A DNA stretch of 61,877 nt from Leptospira sp. (GCA_027531445.1 JAPZRK010000025.1:1-61877); one strand, 5' to 3'; positions 1-8,599 are shown, counted from the stretch's first letter. A program made the numbers and translations. The notes: generated by a model not told the origin, from the letters alone.

Positions 1-1216
1 GATCCGATTTAACATTGAAGTAAAGGTAGATCTCTTTTCCAACATATCCCTCCCAAAATTTTCCAATTTCATGGAATCGAAATGACTTTTGCAGAAGAAA
101 ATCAAAGCCCAGGCCAACTCCTTGCGTTGAGCGAGTTTCACCGTAATACAACCTTTCTGATTTTTGAATTTGTTGGATCGTATTGTGAAGCGAAACTCCA
201 TCCAAGTTTGATTTAGGTACAAGCTGGAATTCGTCCAAGACAAAAGGGTAAAGATCAACAGATTGAGTCCTATCTTCTATTTTTTTGCCTTTGGTTTGAC
301 CAGCTAACTTGACAATCAGCGGAACAAAAATATTTTCAAGAAACAAATCTTGCCCATGCCCAAAAAAAGTATTGGTTCCAGTGAACGGAGAGATGGAATG
401 CTCCACTTGCATCACTTCGCCGTGATCTGCTGTTATGATGATCGTGGTATCTTCCCATAATCCAATTTCCTTCAAATGAGAAAAAATTAGATTCAATTGA
501 TCATCAATGTATCCGACTTCTCCAAGGTAGTTTCTTTTTAATTCATGCAAAGATTCATCGGTTTTAATTCGTTCCGTATAACCTAAGGGCGGTGTATATG
601 GTTTATGAGGATCATTAAAGTTTAAGAAAAAAAAGAATGGAGTATCCCGTTTGGATTTAGAGACCAAATCATCTAGAACCGACAGCGTTTTTTTGGTGAT
701 ATGAACTGTATCATTTTGATAATTTGAAAAATCATACAATTCTTGAAACCCGACGTCCACTCCCAATCCATATTTGTCAGTTAAGAATGGATTGTTCCCC
801 ACCATCACGGTATGGATCCCATTTTCCGAAAGATACTTCGGCAAAGGATAAAGTTCTTTTTGGTAAAACGAGATCACTTCGTGTTTGGGAGTCGGATAAT
901 CCCAAAAATTGACAGGACTACGTGACGCATATTTCCCAGTCAAAAATACGATAGTGGATGGCCTTGTCCAGGCGGCATTTACCAGATGATTTTTGAAAAC
1001 ATAAGAGGACTCTAATAATGAATCGAGCGTTGGAGTCACACCATAATTTCCAATGATATCTCCACGCAGAGAATCGATCACGATCCATAGAACGTTCTTT
1101 TTTTTAAAATTTGTGTTAGTAGATGGAGGTAATTGAGATGAATTCGGTTTACAAAAAATGAAAAGGACTAGTAAAAATGCAGCTGCTAGACGCGAGTTAG
1201 ATAATTTTAGAATCAA
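1..1216 (-). CDS. Sulfatase/alkaline phosphatase-superfamily lipoprotein (3' end outside window)
   Basis: An open frame runs without a stop from a TTG at 1216 to the window edge (about 405 codons seen). The N-terminus is a hydrophobic stretch ending LFIFC, a spirochaetal lipobox, so the protein is probably a membrane-anchored lipoprotein facing the periplasm. The fold is shown by VIDSLRGD (metal-binding Asp of sulfatases), AWTRPSTIVFLTG (position of the nucleophile) and TADHGE (metal-binding DH). The nucleophile motif has no Cys or Ser before the Pro, so a formylglycine sulfatase is unlikely; Thr would be the candidate nucleophile, as in phosphonate hydrolases and phosphoethanolamine transferases. 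The TTG start overlaps the upstream TGA (TTGA), which suggests translational coupling to the SMR-like gene. The start is inferred because an in-frame TGA lies two codons upstream. Substrate unknown. Confidence 0.8.
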   Translation of the reverse strand, partial: MILKLSNSRLAAAFLLVLFIFCKPNSSQLPPSTNTNFKKKNVLWIVIDSLRGDIIGNYGVTPTLDSLLESSYVFKNHLVNAAWTRPSTIVFLTGKYASRSPVNFWDYPTPKHEVISFYQKELYPLPKYLSENGIHTVMVGNNPFLTDKYGLGVDVGFQELYDFSNYQNDTVHITKKTLSVLDDLVSKSKRDTPFFFFLNFNDPHKPYTPPLGYTERIKTDESLHELKRNYLGEVGYIDDQLNLIFSHLKEIGLWEDTTIIITADHGEVMQVEHSISPFTGTNTFFGHGQDLFLENIFVPLIVKLAGQTKGKKIEDRTQSVDLYPFVLDEFQLVPKSNLDGVSLHNTIQQIQKSERLYYGETRSTQGVGLGFDFLLQKSFRFHEIGKFWEGYVGKEIYLYFNVKSD

Positions 1217-1602
1217 GACTCAACATCAAACATTTGCAATGCGGTCAACCAAACACCAACTAATATAAATGCAATGCCTGTCCACTGTGTCCAATTGAGT
1301 TTTTCTTTAAAAAATATTGCAGATGCGACGAGAACTATGATAAAACCACTTGATGTAAAGACGGGATAAGCAAGGGAGAGCTTTAGCCCTTTTCCAAGAA
1401 CAAATCTATAGCCTAAAAGTGCCAATCCAAAAGCAGTCAAACCCAACATAAAATATGGATTAAAAATGGTTCCAAGAATGCCGGTTGCATTTGCTTGGAT
1501 CGGTTTTTCCGCATCTTGAAGGGAGGATGTCTTCATTAAAATATTGGCAAGTGCGTTAAAGAATACCGCTATACAGAAGACGAGGATGATCTGGAATTGC
1601 AT
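1213..1602 (-). CDS. Small four-TM transporter-like protein, SMR/EamA superfamily
   Basis: About 129 residues with four predicted membrane segments and the SMR-like signatures ANILMK in TM1, SLAYPVFTSSGF in TM3 and a conserved KEKL before TM4. In EmrE-type pumps TM1 carries an essential Glu four residues into the matching motif; here the aligned residue is Asn, so proton-coupled drug export is doubtful and an ArnE/ArnF-like lipid flippase role is an alternative. I place the start at the ATG at 1602 because an upstream in-frame ATG (1665) would overlap the divergent hydrolase gene and adds a poor N-terminus. The stop overlaps the start of the downstream sulfatase-like lipoprotein, so the two probably act together. 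Confidence 0.7.
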   Translation of the reverse strand: MQFQIILVFCIAVFFNALANILMKTSSLQDAEKPIQANATGILGTIFNPYFMLGLTAFGLALLGYRFVLGKGLKLSLAYPVFTSSGFIIVLVASAIFFKEKLNWTQWTGIAFILVGVWLTALQMFDVES

Positions 1603-1649
1603 GGGATACTGGCAATCTAGAATCTTTTCTAAGACGGTCAAATAGAAAA

Positions 1650-2486
1650 ATGAAGCAGAAAACACTATCTTTTGCCGGTTTGAATCTTGCTTATTATGAT
1701 TCTGAAGGTGACAAACCTCCCCTACTTTTTTGTCATGCGAATGGGTATAGCGCAGGCTGTTATCAATATTATTTCAATAGACTGAAAGCGGATTATCGTG
1801 TGCTTGCTCTTGACTTTGCCGGACACGGGAAAAGCGAGATGAGTTTAGATTTTCACAATTGGTATTTTTTCCGAGATCAGATTTTGGCACTTTTGGAAAA
1901 AGAAAGTCTATCTCAGATAACAACGGTTGGTCACTCTTTAGGAGGGGCCGCAAGTTTACTTGCTTCAGTCAAAGAACCTGAAAGATTTGAATCCTTAATT
2001 GTCTGGGATCCAGTCATTTTAGGACTGAAAATGGTGACACTTGCAAAAATCTTCGGGAACCCTTTAGCGAGAGGCGCCGCCAAACGAAGACCAAATTTTA
2101 GTTCTCTCGAACTCGTAAGACGATCCTATAAAAAGTTTCCTGCCTTCGCAAATTTTGAACCATCAATTTATGAAGATTATCTTACCCATTGCTTTCGAAA
2201 GGTCGGAAAACTCGATGAAGTGATGTTATGTTGTGATCCTCGTGTGGAATCAAAAATTTTTAGCCATGCACATTATCTTGTATATTTACAATTCTACCGA
2301 ATTACAAAAAAGACACACGTGATCATTCCAGAAAACTATAATGTATGTAGCCCAAGTTTAGCAAAAATGATCACTCGAAATCACAAAGAATCCTCTGTGA
2401 CCATTTGGAAAGAAGCCACTCACTTCTTTCCTTTTGAAATTCCTGACAAAACTTATGGCTGGCTTAGAGAAAAACTCACTCGCTAG
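1650..2486 (+). CDS. Alpha/beta hydrolase
   Basis: 278 residues, the usual length for a single-domain alpha/beta-hydrolase. It shows an oxyanion-side HANG motif near residue 29, the nucleophile elbow GHSLGG (Ser catalytic) and a late ATHFFPFE segment holding the probable catalytic His. No signal peptide is visible, so it is likely cytoplasmic. The 3' end overlaps the convergent DHH gene by 11 bases. The substrate cannot be read from sequence; an esterase or lipase-like activity on a small carboxyl ester is the family default. Confidence 0.85.
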   Translation: MKQKTLSFAGLNLAYYDSEGDKPPLLFCHANGYSAGCYQYYFNRLKADYRVLALDFAGHGKSEMSLDFHNWYFFRDQILALLEKESLSQITTVGHSLGGAASLLASVKEPERFESLIVWDPVILGLKMVTLAKIFGNPLARGAAKRRPNFSSLELVRRSYKKFPAFANFEPSIYEDYLTHCFRKVGKLDEVMLCCDPRVESKIFSHAHYLVYLQFYRITKKTHVIIPENYNVCSPSLAKMITRNHKESSVTIWKEATHFFPFEIPDKTYGWLREKLTR

Positions 2487-3405
2487 CCAAAATCATAGAA
2501 ATGATGTCTTTTAAATCTTGTTCGGCGGACTCGTTCGGAACTTGACAGGTTCCCGCATTAAAATGACCACCGCCATTGTAACTCAAACATAGATCACCGA
2601 TGTTTGTTTGAGATGTGCGATTTAGAATCGACTTACCGATCGCAAAAACGGTGTTTTGTTTTTTCACACCCCACATAACATGGATAGATAGATTTGAATC
2701 AGGGAACAAAGCATAAATCATAAATCGATTTACTGCAAAAATAGTCTCTTCATTGCGAAGGTCTAACACTACCAAATTGCCATGCTCTTTAGAACATCGC
2801 AATATTTGTTCCTTCGCCGCTTGTTCATGTTCCTTAAATAGTTTTACTCGTTCTTGGACATCTGGTAATGCCAAAATATAATTGATGTCATGATCTCGAC
2901 AACTGTCGATCAGATTCATCATTAGTTGGTAGTTGGAAACGGTAAACTCTCGGAAACGACCCAAACCAGTTCTTGCATCCATCAAAAAATTCATAAGCAC
3001 CCAACCTTCCGGATGCAAAATCTCAGACTTTGAGAATTGGGCGGAATCCCCTTTGTCCACGGCGTCCATCATATCGTTCCAGCGGGATGGAAATCGTTTT
3101 GGGCCACCATAATAATCATAGACGACTCGGGCCGCAGAAGGAGCGTTCGGGTCAATGATATGATTTGGGAACTTTTCATTTCGGATGGTTTCACTTAGAT
3201 GGTGATCAAAGACTAGGTGGGCTGAAGCCACGTAAGGTAGATTAGTTGTGATGTCTCGATCCGTTATCTCAACAAGCCCATCTTGCATATCTTTGGGATG
3301 GACAAACTTAATGTCATCGATGAGACCTATTTCTTTGAGTAACACAGCGCAAATCAAACCATCAAAATCGCTTCTTGTCACCAATCTGTATTTTTTGTCC
3401 GTCAT
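2476..3405 (-). CDS. DHH family phosphoesterase (exopolyphosphatase-like)
   Basis: 309 residues. The N-terminal DHH domain shows RSDFDGLICA (first metal motif) and VFDHHLSE (the DHH motif). The C-terminal half ends in YNGGGHFNAG, the GGGH substrate-binding motif of DHHA1. Such proteins hydrolyse phosphodiester or phosphoanhydride bonds with Mn2+; members include nanoRNases, cyclic-dinucleotide phosphodiesterases and exopolyphosphatases. No membrane or sensory domain is attached. I cannot separate a nanoRNase from a polyphosphatase role by sequence alone. Confidence 0.85.
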   Translation of the reverse strand: MTDKKYRLVTRSDFDGLICAVLLKEIGLIDDIKFVHPKDMQDGLVEITDRDITTNLPYVASAHLVFDHHLSETIRNEKFPNHIIDPNAPSAARVVYDYYGGPKRFPSRWNDMMDAVDKGDSAQFSKSEILHPEGWVLMNFLMDARTGLGRFREFTVSNYQLMMNLIDSCRDHDINYILALPDVQERVKLFKEHEQAAKEQILRCSKEHGNLVVLDLRNEETIFAVNRFMIYALFPDSNLSIHVMWGVKKQNTVFAIGKSILNRTSQTNIGDLCLSYNGGGHFNAGTCQVPNESAEQDLKDIISMILASE

Positions 3406-3533
3406 GGAAATCTACCTATAAATTGAATTTGCGCTTGGATCATGGTTCCAAACCAACCAATTTGTAACATATAGATACCAAAAACCAACCAGAATTTTGA
3501 ATTATAAAACTAATTCTTGACCTTTTTCTATGA

Positions 3534-4346
3534 GTGGTTCTACTCGTACCCACTTTGAAAAAAACGGAATCAGAAATCAAATCGATAGTCGAAGACGCAG
3601 TTCAAAAAAACAAGATACTGACATTACAGACTTACCTAATCAGCGACTACGGCGAGATGATACTTAGATTGATTAGTGCAGGAATACTTGAACGATTTGA
3701 TCGAATGGATCTTTTGGATATAGTTTACTCCTCCGCAAAAGAACTGGTCATCAATGCCACAAAGGCGAATCTCAAACGCGTGTTATTCAGGAGTTTAGAT
3801 TTGGACATTGCAAATCCGGATGATTACGAAAAAGGCCTGGCTCATTTCAAAGAGAATCTGACAGAAGATAAAATTCTAAGCTACAAACCACTGTTCAAAC
3901 AATACGATTTTCCCGTTAGTGCAACTTTTTACTACTCTAAAGATGTTTTGAATATAAAGGTCAAAAATAATTTTCCCCTTTTGCCATTTGAAGAATCACG
4001 TATACGTGACAAGTTTCAAAAATCGATCAGCTTCTCTAGTCTCATCGACTTTTTTATGGAATATGGTGACAGCACAGAAGGAGCAGGACTTGGTTTGACG
4101 ATGGTCGGGATTCTCCTAGATCAGTCGGGGATCGACAAACACTCATTTAGTTTGTATTCGAGTGAGAAATACTACGAAACTGTTGCCAAAATCGAAATAC
4201 CACTTAGCTCAGCTTATATTTCAAAACGTGATATGTTCGAGAGAGAATTTGTTGGAAAAAATGTCTCCAGAGATGAGTTTAGAAAGACATTTAAATATAC
4301 TTATAAAGACTTTGGTCATCGCTCCGAATCCTCTTCAAAACAATAA
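3534..4346 (+). CDS. HATPase-fold (histidine kinase-like ATPase) signalling protein
   Basis: About 270 residues without a membrane segment or phospho-acceptor domain. AKELVINATKAN resembles the N-box of GHKL ATPases and GDSTEGAGLGLTMVG the glycine-rich G2 box, so this is probably an ATP-binding kinase-like protein or anti-sigma-type regulator. The start is uncertain: a GTG at 3534 or TTG at 3555 opens this frame with no Shine-Dalgarno. An ATG at 3530 lies in another frame and would join this frame if one A of the run of seven at 3558-3564 were absent (giving MSGSTRTHFEKTESE). A sequencing or real one-base indel is therefore possible. The 3' end overlaps the convergent SRAP gene by 12 bases. 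Confidence 0.7.
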   Translation: MVLLVPTLKKTESEIKSIVEDAVQKNKILTLQTYLISDYGEMILRLISAGILERFDRMDLLDIVYSSAKELVINATKANLKRVLFRSLDLDIANPDDYEKGLAHFKENLTEDKILSYKPLFKQYDFPVSATFYYSKDVLNIKVKNNFPLLPFEESRIRDKFQKSISFSSLIDFFMEYGDSTEGAGLGLTMVGILLDQSGIDKHSFSLYSSEKYYETVAKIEIPLSSAYISKRDMFEREFVGKNVSRDEFRKTFKYTYKDFGHRSESSSKQ

Positions 4347-5012
4347 CGGTTGTTCCGGTTCGGCGATTGCATGAATGGACTCCGACTCATAATGAGTGAT
4401 TAGTTTTTCTATCTTTAGCTGGTTTGTAAGCCTTGGATCCAACCAGCTTTCAACATCGCTATCTTCGATCTGAACTGGCTGTCTTCCTTGATTGCCTCCA
4501 GTGTTATGGATTTCTTTCATCAATGAGTTGCCTTCTTGGGTGAGTATTGTAAACCAAAAGGAAGGTTGTCCTACAGTCTTTGTTTCTGATTTCCCCCAGA
4601 TTCCAGCAAAGGAAAAAGGTCTGTGATCGGCATTTTCTATCCGATAGCGAACTTTGGTGCCGCTCTCCGACTTCCATTCAAAAAAATATGAAGCTGGAAT
4701 CAAACAACGTTGCGTAAACGCGATCTTTCCCCAAAAACTGGAATGGAATAACTTTTCAACCCTTGTATTAAAAATAACCTTAGGCGACCAATCAGGTTTC
4801 ACCCCCCAAATGGCATCCGCGATTTGCAATTCTTGGTTAGATTGGTATATAATGGGAGCCGTGCCACCTGGATGAGCTTCTTTATTTTCCAATATTCGAA
4901 ACAATGCATCTACTTTGTTCAGTTCTGGCTCAGACAATTCTTGAACGAGACGGATCCATTTTTGTGTCCCGTCTTTTAAATTGATGAGCGTGTATCCGAA
5001 TCTTCCGCACAT
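4335..5012 (-). CDS. SOS response-associated peptidase (SRAP; YedK/HMCES family)
   Basis: Begins MCGRFGY; family members expose Cys2 after Met removal and use it to crosslink to abasic sites in single-stranded DNA. For that reason I choose the ATG at 5012 over the one three codons upstream. Other family marks are a conserved Asn in the FNTRVE segment and RCLIPASYFFEWK containing the catalytic Glu. The usual short HxRMPV active-site motif is present as HNTGGNQGRQPV, with extra residues between His and Arg. Role: protection of abasic sites in ssDNA by a self-reversing DNA-protein crosslink. Lies alone between convergent and divergent neighbours, so no operon partner. Confidence 0.88.
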   Translation of the reverse strand: MCGRFGYTLINLKDGTQKWIRLVQELSEPELNKVDALFRILENKEAHPGGTAPIIYQSNQELQIADAIWGVKPDWSPKVIFNTRVEKLFHSSFWGKIAFTQRCLIPASYFFEWKSESGTKVRYRIENADHRPFSFAGIWGKSETKTVGQPSFWFTILTQEGNSLMKEIHNTGGNQGRQPVQIEDSDVESWLDPRLTNQLKIEKLITHYESESIHAIAEPEQPLLF

Positions 5013-5105
5013 CGGAATCAAAAACTTCCGAAGAATACTGTATTTTGTTTCTGGTCTTTACACCATAAGCCGAGCATAGGAAGATGGTGGAGGTGAATTT
5101 AACTC

Positions 5106-5867
5106 ATGAAAGCAAAAAAAAGAGTCCCTAAAGCAAAAAAGTCAGCCCCCAAAAAATCATCGCCTCAGAAATACGAGGCACCTGTCGACCAAGTTGAAGT
5201 AAAGAAATTAGTTCAACTCGTTCATGAATACTCTATAGGGCATGAGATTGCCAATGCGGTGACTCACGGAATCGGTGGCGCACTGAGTATTGCCGGTCTC
5301 ACTGTTATGGTAACTATGGCTGTACTGTTTGGTGATACTTGGCGGATTGTCAGTTCAGCAATTTATGGTTCCACTCTCGTTATTTTGTATCTTGCTTCTA
5401 CCTTCTATCACGCTTTCCATCATGAGAAAACAAAATACATCTTTAAAAATATTGATCATGCATCCATTTATCTTTTGATTGCTGGCACATATACTCCATT
5501 CACTCTTGTGAGTCTAAGAGAAAGTTCAGAATGGGGATGGACTTTGTTTATAACCATCTGGGTTTTGGCATTGATTGGAGTTGGTTTAAAAATAATTTTC
5601 CCACGCAATATGAGTCATTGGGGTGTAGGTGTTTATATTTTAATGGGTTGGCTTTGTTTATTTGCTATCAAAGACATTCGGCAGGCAATCGGTTTTGATG
5701 GATTACTCTGGCTCGTAGCTGGTGGACTAAGTTATACGTTAGGCGTCATATTCTATGCATGGGAGAAGCTACCTTTTCACCATGCAATATGGCATCTATT
5801 CGTGCTCGCTGGAAGTTTTTTCCATTTCTTTGCGATTTGGTTTTATGTATTGCCCGTGAAAAAATGA
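5106..5867 (+). CDS. Hemolysin III (HlyIII/TrhA, PAQR-like) membrane protein
   Basis: 253 residues with a basic Lys/Pro/Ser-rich cytoplasmic N-terminus (about residues 1-30) followed by seven predicted membrane segments. It carries the family landmarks EIANAVTHGIG, FYHAFHHEK, DHASIYLLIAGTYTPF and a C-terminal HAIWHLFVLAGS, whose His residues are the metal ligands of PAQR-type hydrolases. A strong ribosome site GGAGGTG (5089-5095) lies ten bases before the ATG. The family is linked to membrane energetics or lipid hydrolysis; true haemolysis is poorly established. The Lys-rich extension is longer than usual. Confidence 0.9.
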   Translation: MKAKKRVPKAKKSAPKKSSPQKYEAPVDQVEVKKLVQLVHEYSIGHEIANAVTHGIGGALSIAGLTVMVTMAVLFGDTWRIVSSAIYGSTLVILYLASTFYHAFHHEKTKYIFKNIDHASIYLLIAGTYTPFTLVSLRESSEWGWTLFITIWVLALIGVGLKIIFPRNMSHWGVGVYILMGWLCLFAIKDIRQAIGFDGLLWLVAGGLSYTLGVIFYAWEKLPFHHAIWHLFVLAGSFFHFFAIWFYVLPVKK

Positions 5868-5884
5868 TTCACGGACATCGAATG

Positions 5885-6283
5885 TTATAGTTGGATCAAT
5901 TTGTAAAGGTCTTGCACTTGTAAAGATCTATAATCTGGCCAAAGCCCAAACCAAACATAATGATAGAGTGAAAAGATGCCTATGAGTAAACCCGTCATAA
6001 GCAAAAAAATCGCTGTTTTACGAAATGCCAATAAGTTTCCCATTTCGATCGTTATTTTCAAAACAAATTTTGTTAGTTTGTCTATGATAGAAAATAAAAA
6101 TGCGAATAGAAGTAAGACAACGACCATTCCAATTACTGTAACAAGCATGCGGTGGTGGCCGGCGGCAAGGGCGAGAATCTTTGAGTTGATGACTGTGATT
6201 ACAAGATCGACAGCCAAGATACATAGAAGACGGAAGTAACCATTTAAGATGATATGAAAAAACTTAGGTTTGGGTGCACTCAT
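5885..6283 (-). CDS. Small three-TM membrane protein, function unknown
   Basis: About 132 residues with three hydrophobic segments (near residues 10-30, 45-70 and 90-115) separated by basic loops. I recognise no family. An ATG at 6283 is chosen; a TTG five codons earlier (6298) also opens the frame. It lies convergent to the hemolysin III gene and just downstream of ahpF (47 bases), so it could be read through from the peroxide operon, but nothing else ties it to that function. Confidence 0.6.
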   Translation of the reverse strand: MSAPKPKFFHIILNGYFRLLCILAVDLVITVINSKILALAAGHHRMLVTVIGMVVVLLLFAFLFSIIDKLTKFVLKITIEMGNLLAFRKTAIFLLMTGLLIGIFSLYHYVWFGLWPDYRSLQVQDLYKLIQL

Positions 6284-6329
6284 GAGAGAATCAACCAATA
6301 CCTAAGTGAAAACTTCAACAAAGAAAATT

Positions 6330-7889
6330 TTATGCCGCAAGCATCAAGTGCTCAAATGCACTGATCGCCGCTTTGGCACCCTCACCCATTGCGATGATAA
6401 TCTGTTTGTAAGGAGTTTGGGTGACATCTCCACATGCAAATATACCTTCCACATTGGTTCTACATTTCTCATCGACTAGGATTTCTCCAAATCGATTTGT
6501 CTCCACGAGACCATTCAAAAACCCACTATTCGGAATCAATCCTATCTGAACAAATACTCCATCTGTCGGGATTTTTGTTTCGGTTTGCGTGGTTCGATCT
6601 ACAAAAACAAGCCCATTTACTTTTTCATTCTCAGCCAAGATTTCTTTAGTCTGGGCGGAAAGGAAGGCTTTGATATTTGAAGTTGACTTCATTTTATCGA
6701 CTAGAACCTGATCGGCTTTGAATTGATCACCGTATTCAATCACAGTCACAGAATGAACAATGCCACTCAAATCCAGCGCAGCCTCGATTCCTGAATTGCC
6801 TCCGCCTACTACAACTACATCTTTGCCTTTGAAAAATGGTCCATCACAATGCGGACAATAGGCAACGCCTTTTCCTACATTCTCTTTTTCGCCAGGAACA
6901 CCTAACTCACGCCACTTGGCGCCGGTAGAAACGATAATTGTTTTTGCCAAAATGATCTCTCCAGTATTTAAAGTTATCTTTTTGGTAGCACCGGGCTCAA
7001 TATGAGTGACTCTCACATTCTCCTTTTTTTGAACCTTGTTAGACTCAAGTTGTTGGATAAGAGTTTTTGTGAGTTCAGGGCCGGTAGTGTAGTGCATCGA
7101 TATGATGTTCTCGATGCCCATCGTATCTTTTACTTGGCCCCCAATTCGATCTGCAATGACCAATACATCCAAACCTTTACGCGCTGTATAAACCGCAGAC
7201 GCAATTCCAGAAGGACCGCCACCTATCACCACGACATCATAAATAAAATTTGCTTTCGGATTTTCTTCTTGTGATATAATCTGAGTTTGTGGGTATGCCT
7301 CAAGTAATTTATCAAAGATTTTCGAAGTGTCCGCTTGCCCCGAAAGAAATCTTTTCCCATTTAAGTAAACTGCGGGAACACCTTGTATATTTCTTTCTTT
7401 AATGATCTCAGGAAACAAGGCACCGTCGATCATTTTGTTTTTGATATGTGGATTGAGAAGTGCGAACGAATTTAATGTTTGTACGACTTCTGGGCAATTG
7501 TGACAATCAAGTGAAACGAAAGTTTCAAATACAAGTGGTGACTCATAACGAGCTAACACTGATTGTATTGAATCATCCAATTTGATGGAATATCCACCGG
7601 TTTGTAAAATGGCGAGAATCAAAGACGAAAACTCATGGCCGCCAGGAATTCCGTCGAAACTAATTCCCGTTCTGCTTCCATCAGCACGATACAGCTCAAA
7701 ATAGATACCAGTTGCGATATCTGGAGACTCTTTAAAGTACAATTTGTCCGAAAGTGAAGCCAAATCGATTAGAAACGATTTTAACTCCTCTCTTGAAGGA
7801 TGATCTCCTTCATAGAGCAAAATACTCACGTCTTGGTTTAACTTTTGAAAATACTCTTTTACTTGTTGTTTTAAATCTGTATCTAACAT
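6330..7889 (-). CDS. ahpF: Alkyl hydroperoxide reductase subunit F
   Basis: 519 residues, the normal AhpF length. The N-terminal half is the doubled thioredoxin-like domain with CHNC (Cys129/Cys132). The C-terminal half is a thioredoxin-reductase fold with a GGGPSGIAS FAD motif, GGGNSGIEAA NADH motif and the redox pair CPHC (Cys345/Cys348). It passes electrons from NADH through FAD to oxidised AhpC in the cytoplasm. A very good ribosome site (AAAGGAGG) precedes the ATG. It follows ahpC after 52 bases that contain a stem-loop, and oxyR lies upstream of both. Confidence 0.96.
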   Translation of the reverse strand: MLDTDLKQQVKEYFQKLNQDVSILLYEGDHPSREELKSFLIDLASLSDKLYFKESPDIATGIYFELYRADGSRTGISFDGIPGGHEFSSLILAILQTGGYSIKLDDSIQSVLARYESPLVFETFVSLDCHNCPEVVQTLNSFALLNPHIKNKMIDGALFPEIIKERNIQGVPAVYLNGKRFLSGQADTSKIFDKLLEAYPQTQIISQEENPKANFIYDVVVIGGGPSGIASAVYTARKGLDVLVIADRIGGQVKDTMGIENIISMHYTTGPELTKTLIQQLESNKVQKKENVRVTHIEPGATKKITLNTGEIILAKTIIVSTGAKWRELGVPGEKENVGKGVAYCPHCDGPFFKGKDVVVVGGGNSGIEAALDLSGIVHSVTVIEYGDQFKADQVLVDKMKSTSNIKAFLSAQTKEILAENEKVNGLVFVDRTTQTETKIPTDGVFVQIGLIPNSGFLNGLVETNRFGEILVDEKCRTNVEGIFACGDVTQTPYKQIIIAMGEGAKAAISAFEHLMLAA

Positions 7890-7903
7890 TTGAATCCTCC
7901 TTT

Positions 7904-7928
7904 AACCTGGATGGTCCTCACCCAGGTT
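7904..7928. promoter_or_regulatory. Stem-loop between ahpC and ahpF
   Basis: A 7-bp inverted repeat (AACCTGG / CCAGGTT) with an 11-base loop lies in the ahpC-ahpF gap, just before the ahpF ribosome site. It has no T-run in the direction of transcription, so it is more likely to stabilise the ahpC transcript 3' end or attenuate ahpF than to be a full terminator. Read on the plus strand it is followed by a T-rich run, but no plus-strand gene precedes it. Confidence 0.4.
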
Positions 7929-7941
7929 GTTTTCTTTTTTG

Positions 7942-8505
7942 TTAAATCTTTCCGACCAAATCAAGGCCAGGCTTCAATGTAGTCGAACCTGGTTTCCATT
8001 TCGCAGGACAAACTTCTCCGTCATTTTGCGCAACATACTGGGCCGCTTGCACTTTACGAACCAATTCATCCGCGGATCTTCCGATACCAAGGTCGTGAAT
8101 TTCTGCTGTTTTGATGATCCCTTCTGGATTTACGACAAAGGTTCCTCTAAGAGCCTGACCCGCATCCTCGATCATAACACCGAAACCACGAGTCACAACG
8201 CCAGCAGGATCTCCTAACATTGGGAAGTTTATTTTTTTAATGGTGTCGCTTGCTTCATGCCAAGCTTTATGCACAAAGTGAGTATCTGTTGATACTGAAT
8301 AGACCTCTACACCCATTTTTTGTAATTCTGAATAGTGGTCCGCGACATCACCTAATTCAGTAGGACAAACGAATGTAAAATCCGCCGGATAGAACACAAA
8401 AACAGACCACTTTCCAAGTACGTCTTTTTTGCTAATTTTTTTAAAAGCTCCCTTATGGAAAGCCTCCACTGTAAACTCAGGAATAGGTTGGTTGATATTG
8501 GACAT
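7942..8505 (-). CDS. ahpC: Alkyl hydroperoxide reductase subunit C (typical 2-Cys peroxiredoxin)
   Basis: 187 residues. The peroxidatic Cys47 lies in FTFVCPTE and the resolving Cys166 in EVCPAKW, the spacing of bacterial AhpC. It reduces H2O2, organic peroxides and peroxynitrite in the cytoplasm and is recycled by AhpF encoded next. A GAGGAG ribosome site precedes the ATG. The 94-base gap to oxyR holds a perfect 16-base palindrome that is a good operator candidate. Confidence 0.96.
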   Translation of the reverse strand: MSNINQPIPEFTVEAFHKGAFKKISKKDVLGKWSVFVFYPADFTFVCPTELGDVADHYSELQKMGVEVYSVSTDTHFVHKAWHEASDTIKKINFPMLGDPAGVVTRGFGVMIEDAGQALRGTFVVNPEGIIKTAEIHDLGIGRSADELVRKVQAAQYVAQNDGEVCPAKWKPGSTTLKPGLDLVGKI

Positions 8506-8574
8506 TGTTGAACATCTCCTCTTGTTGATGTTCTTAATATAGTCCAGATTAGATCATTTGTAAAATAAATAGTT

Positions 8575-8590
8575 TAAATGATATCATTTA
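8575..8590. promoter_or_regulatory. 16-bp perfect palindrome upstream of ahpC (candidate operator)
   Basis: TAAATGATATCATTTA lies about 70 bases upstream of the ahpC start and directly after the oxyR stop. It contains no GC stem and no T-run, so it is not a terminator. It resembles a Fur/PerR-type repeat (AATGAT facing ATCATT) lacking the centre base, and an ATAG at its edge is a partial OxyR half-site. It probably binds the regulator of ahpCF; which one is inference. Confidence 0.45.
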
Positions 8591-8599
8591 TATTTTAAA

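Noticed and set aside
3558..3566. A AAA AAC slippery heptamer for programmed -1 frameshifting
   Set aside because: The heptamer is in the right phase for the ATG-3530 frame, but the -1 frame soon meets a stop; joining the HATPase frame needs +1, so classic -1 slippage does not fit.
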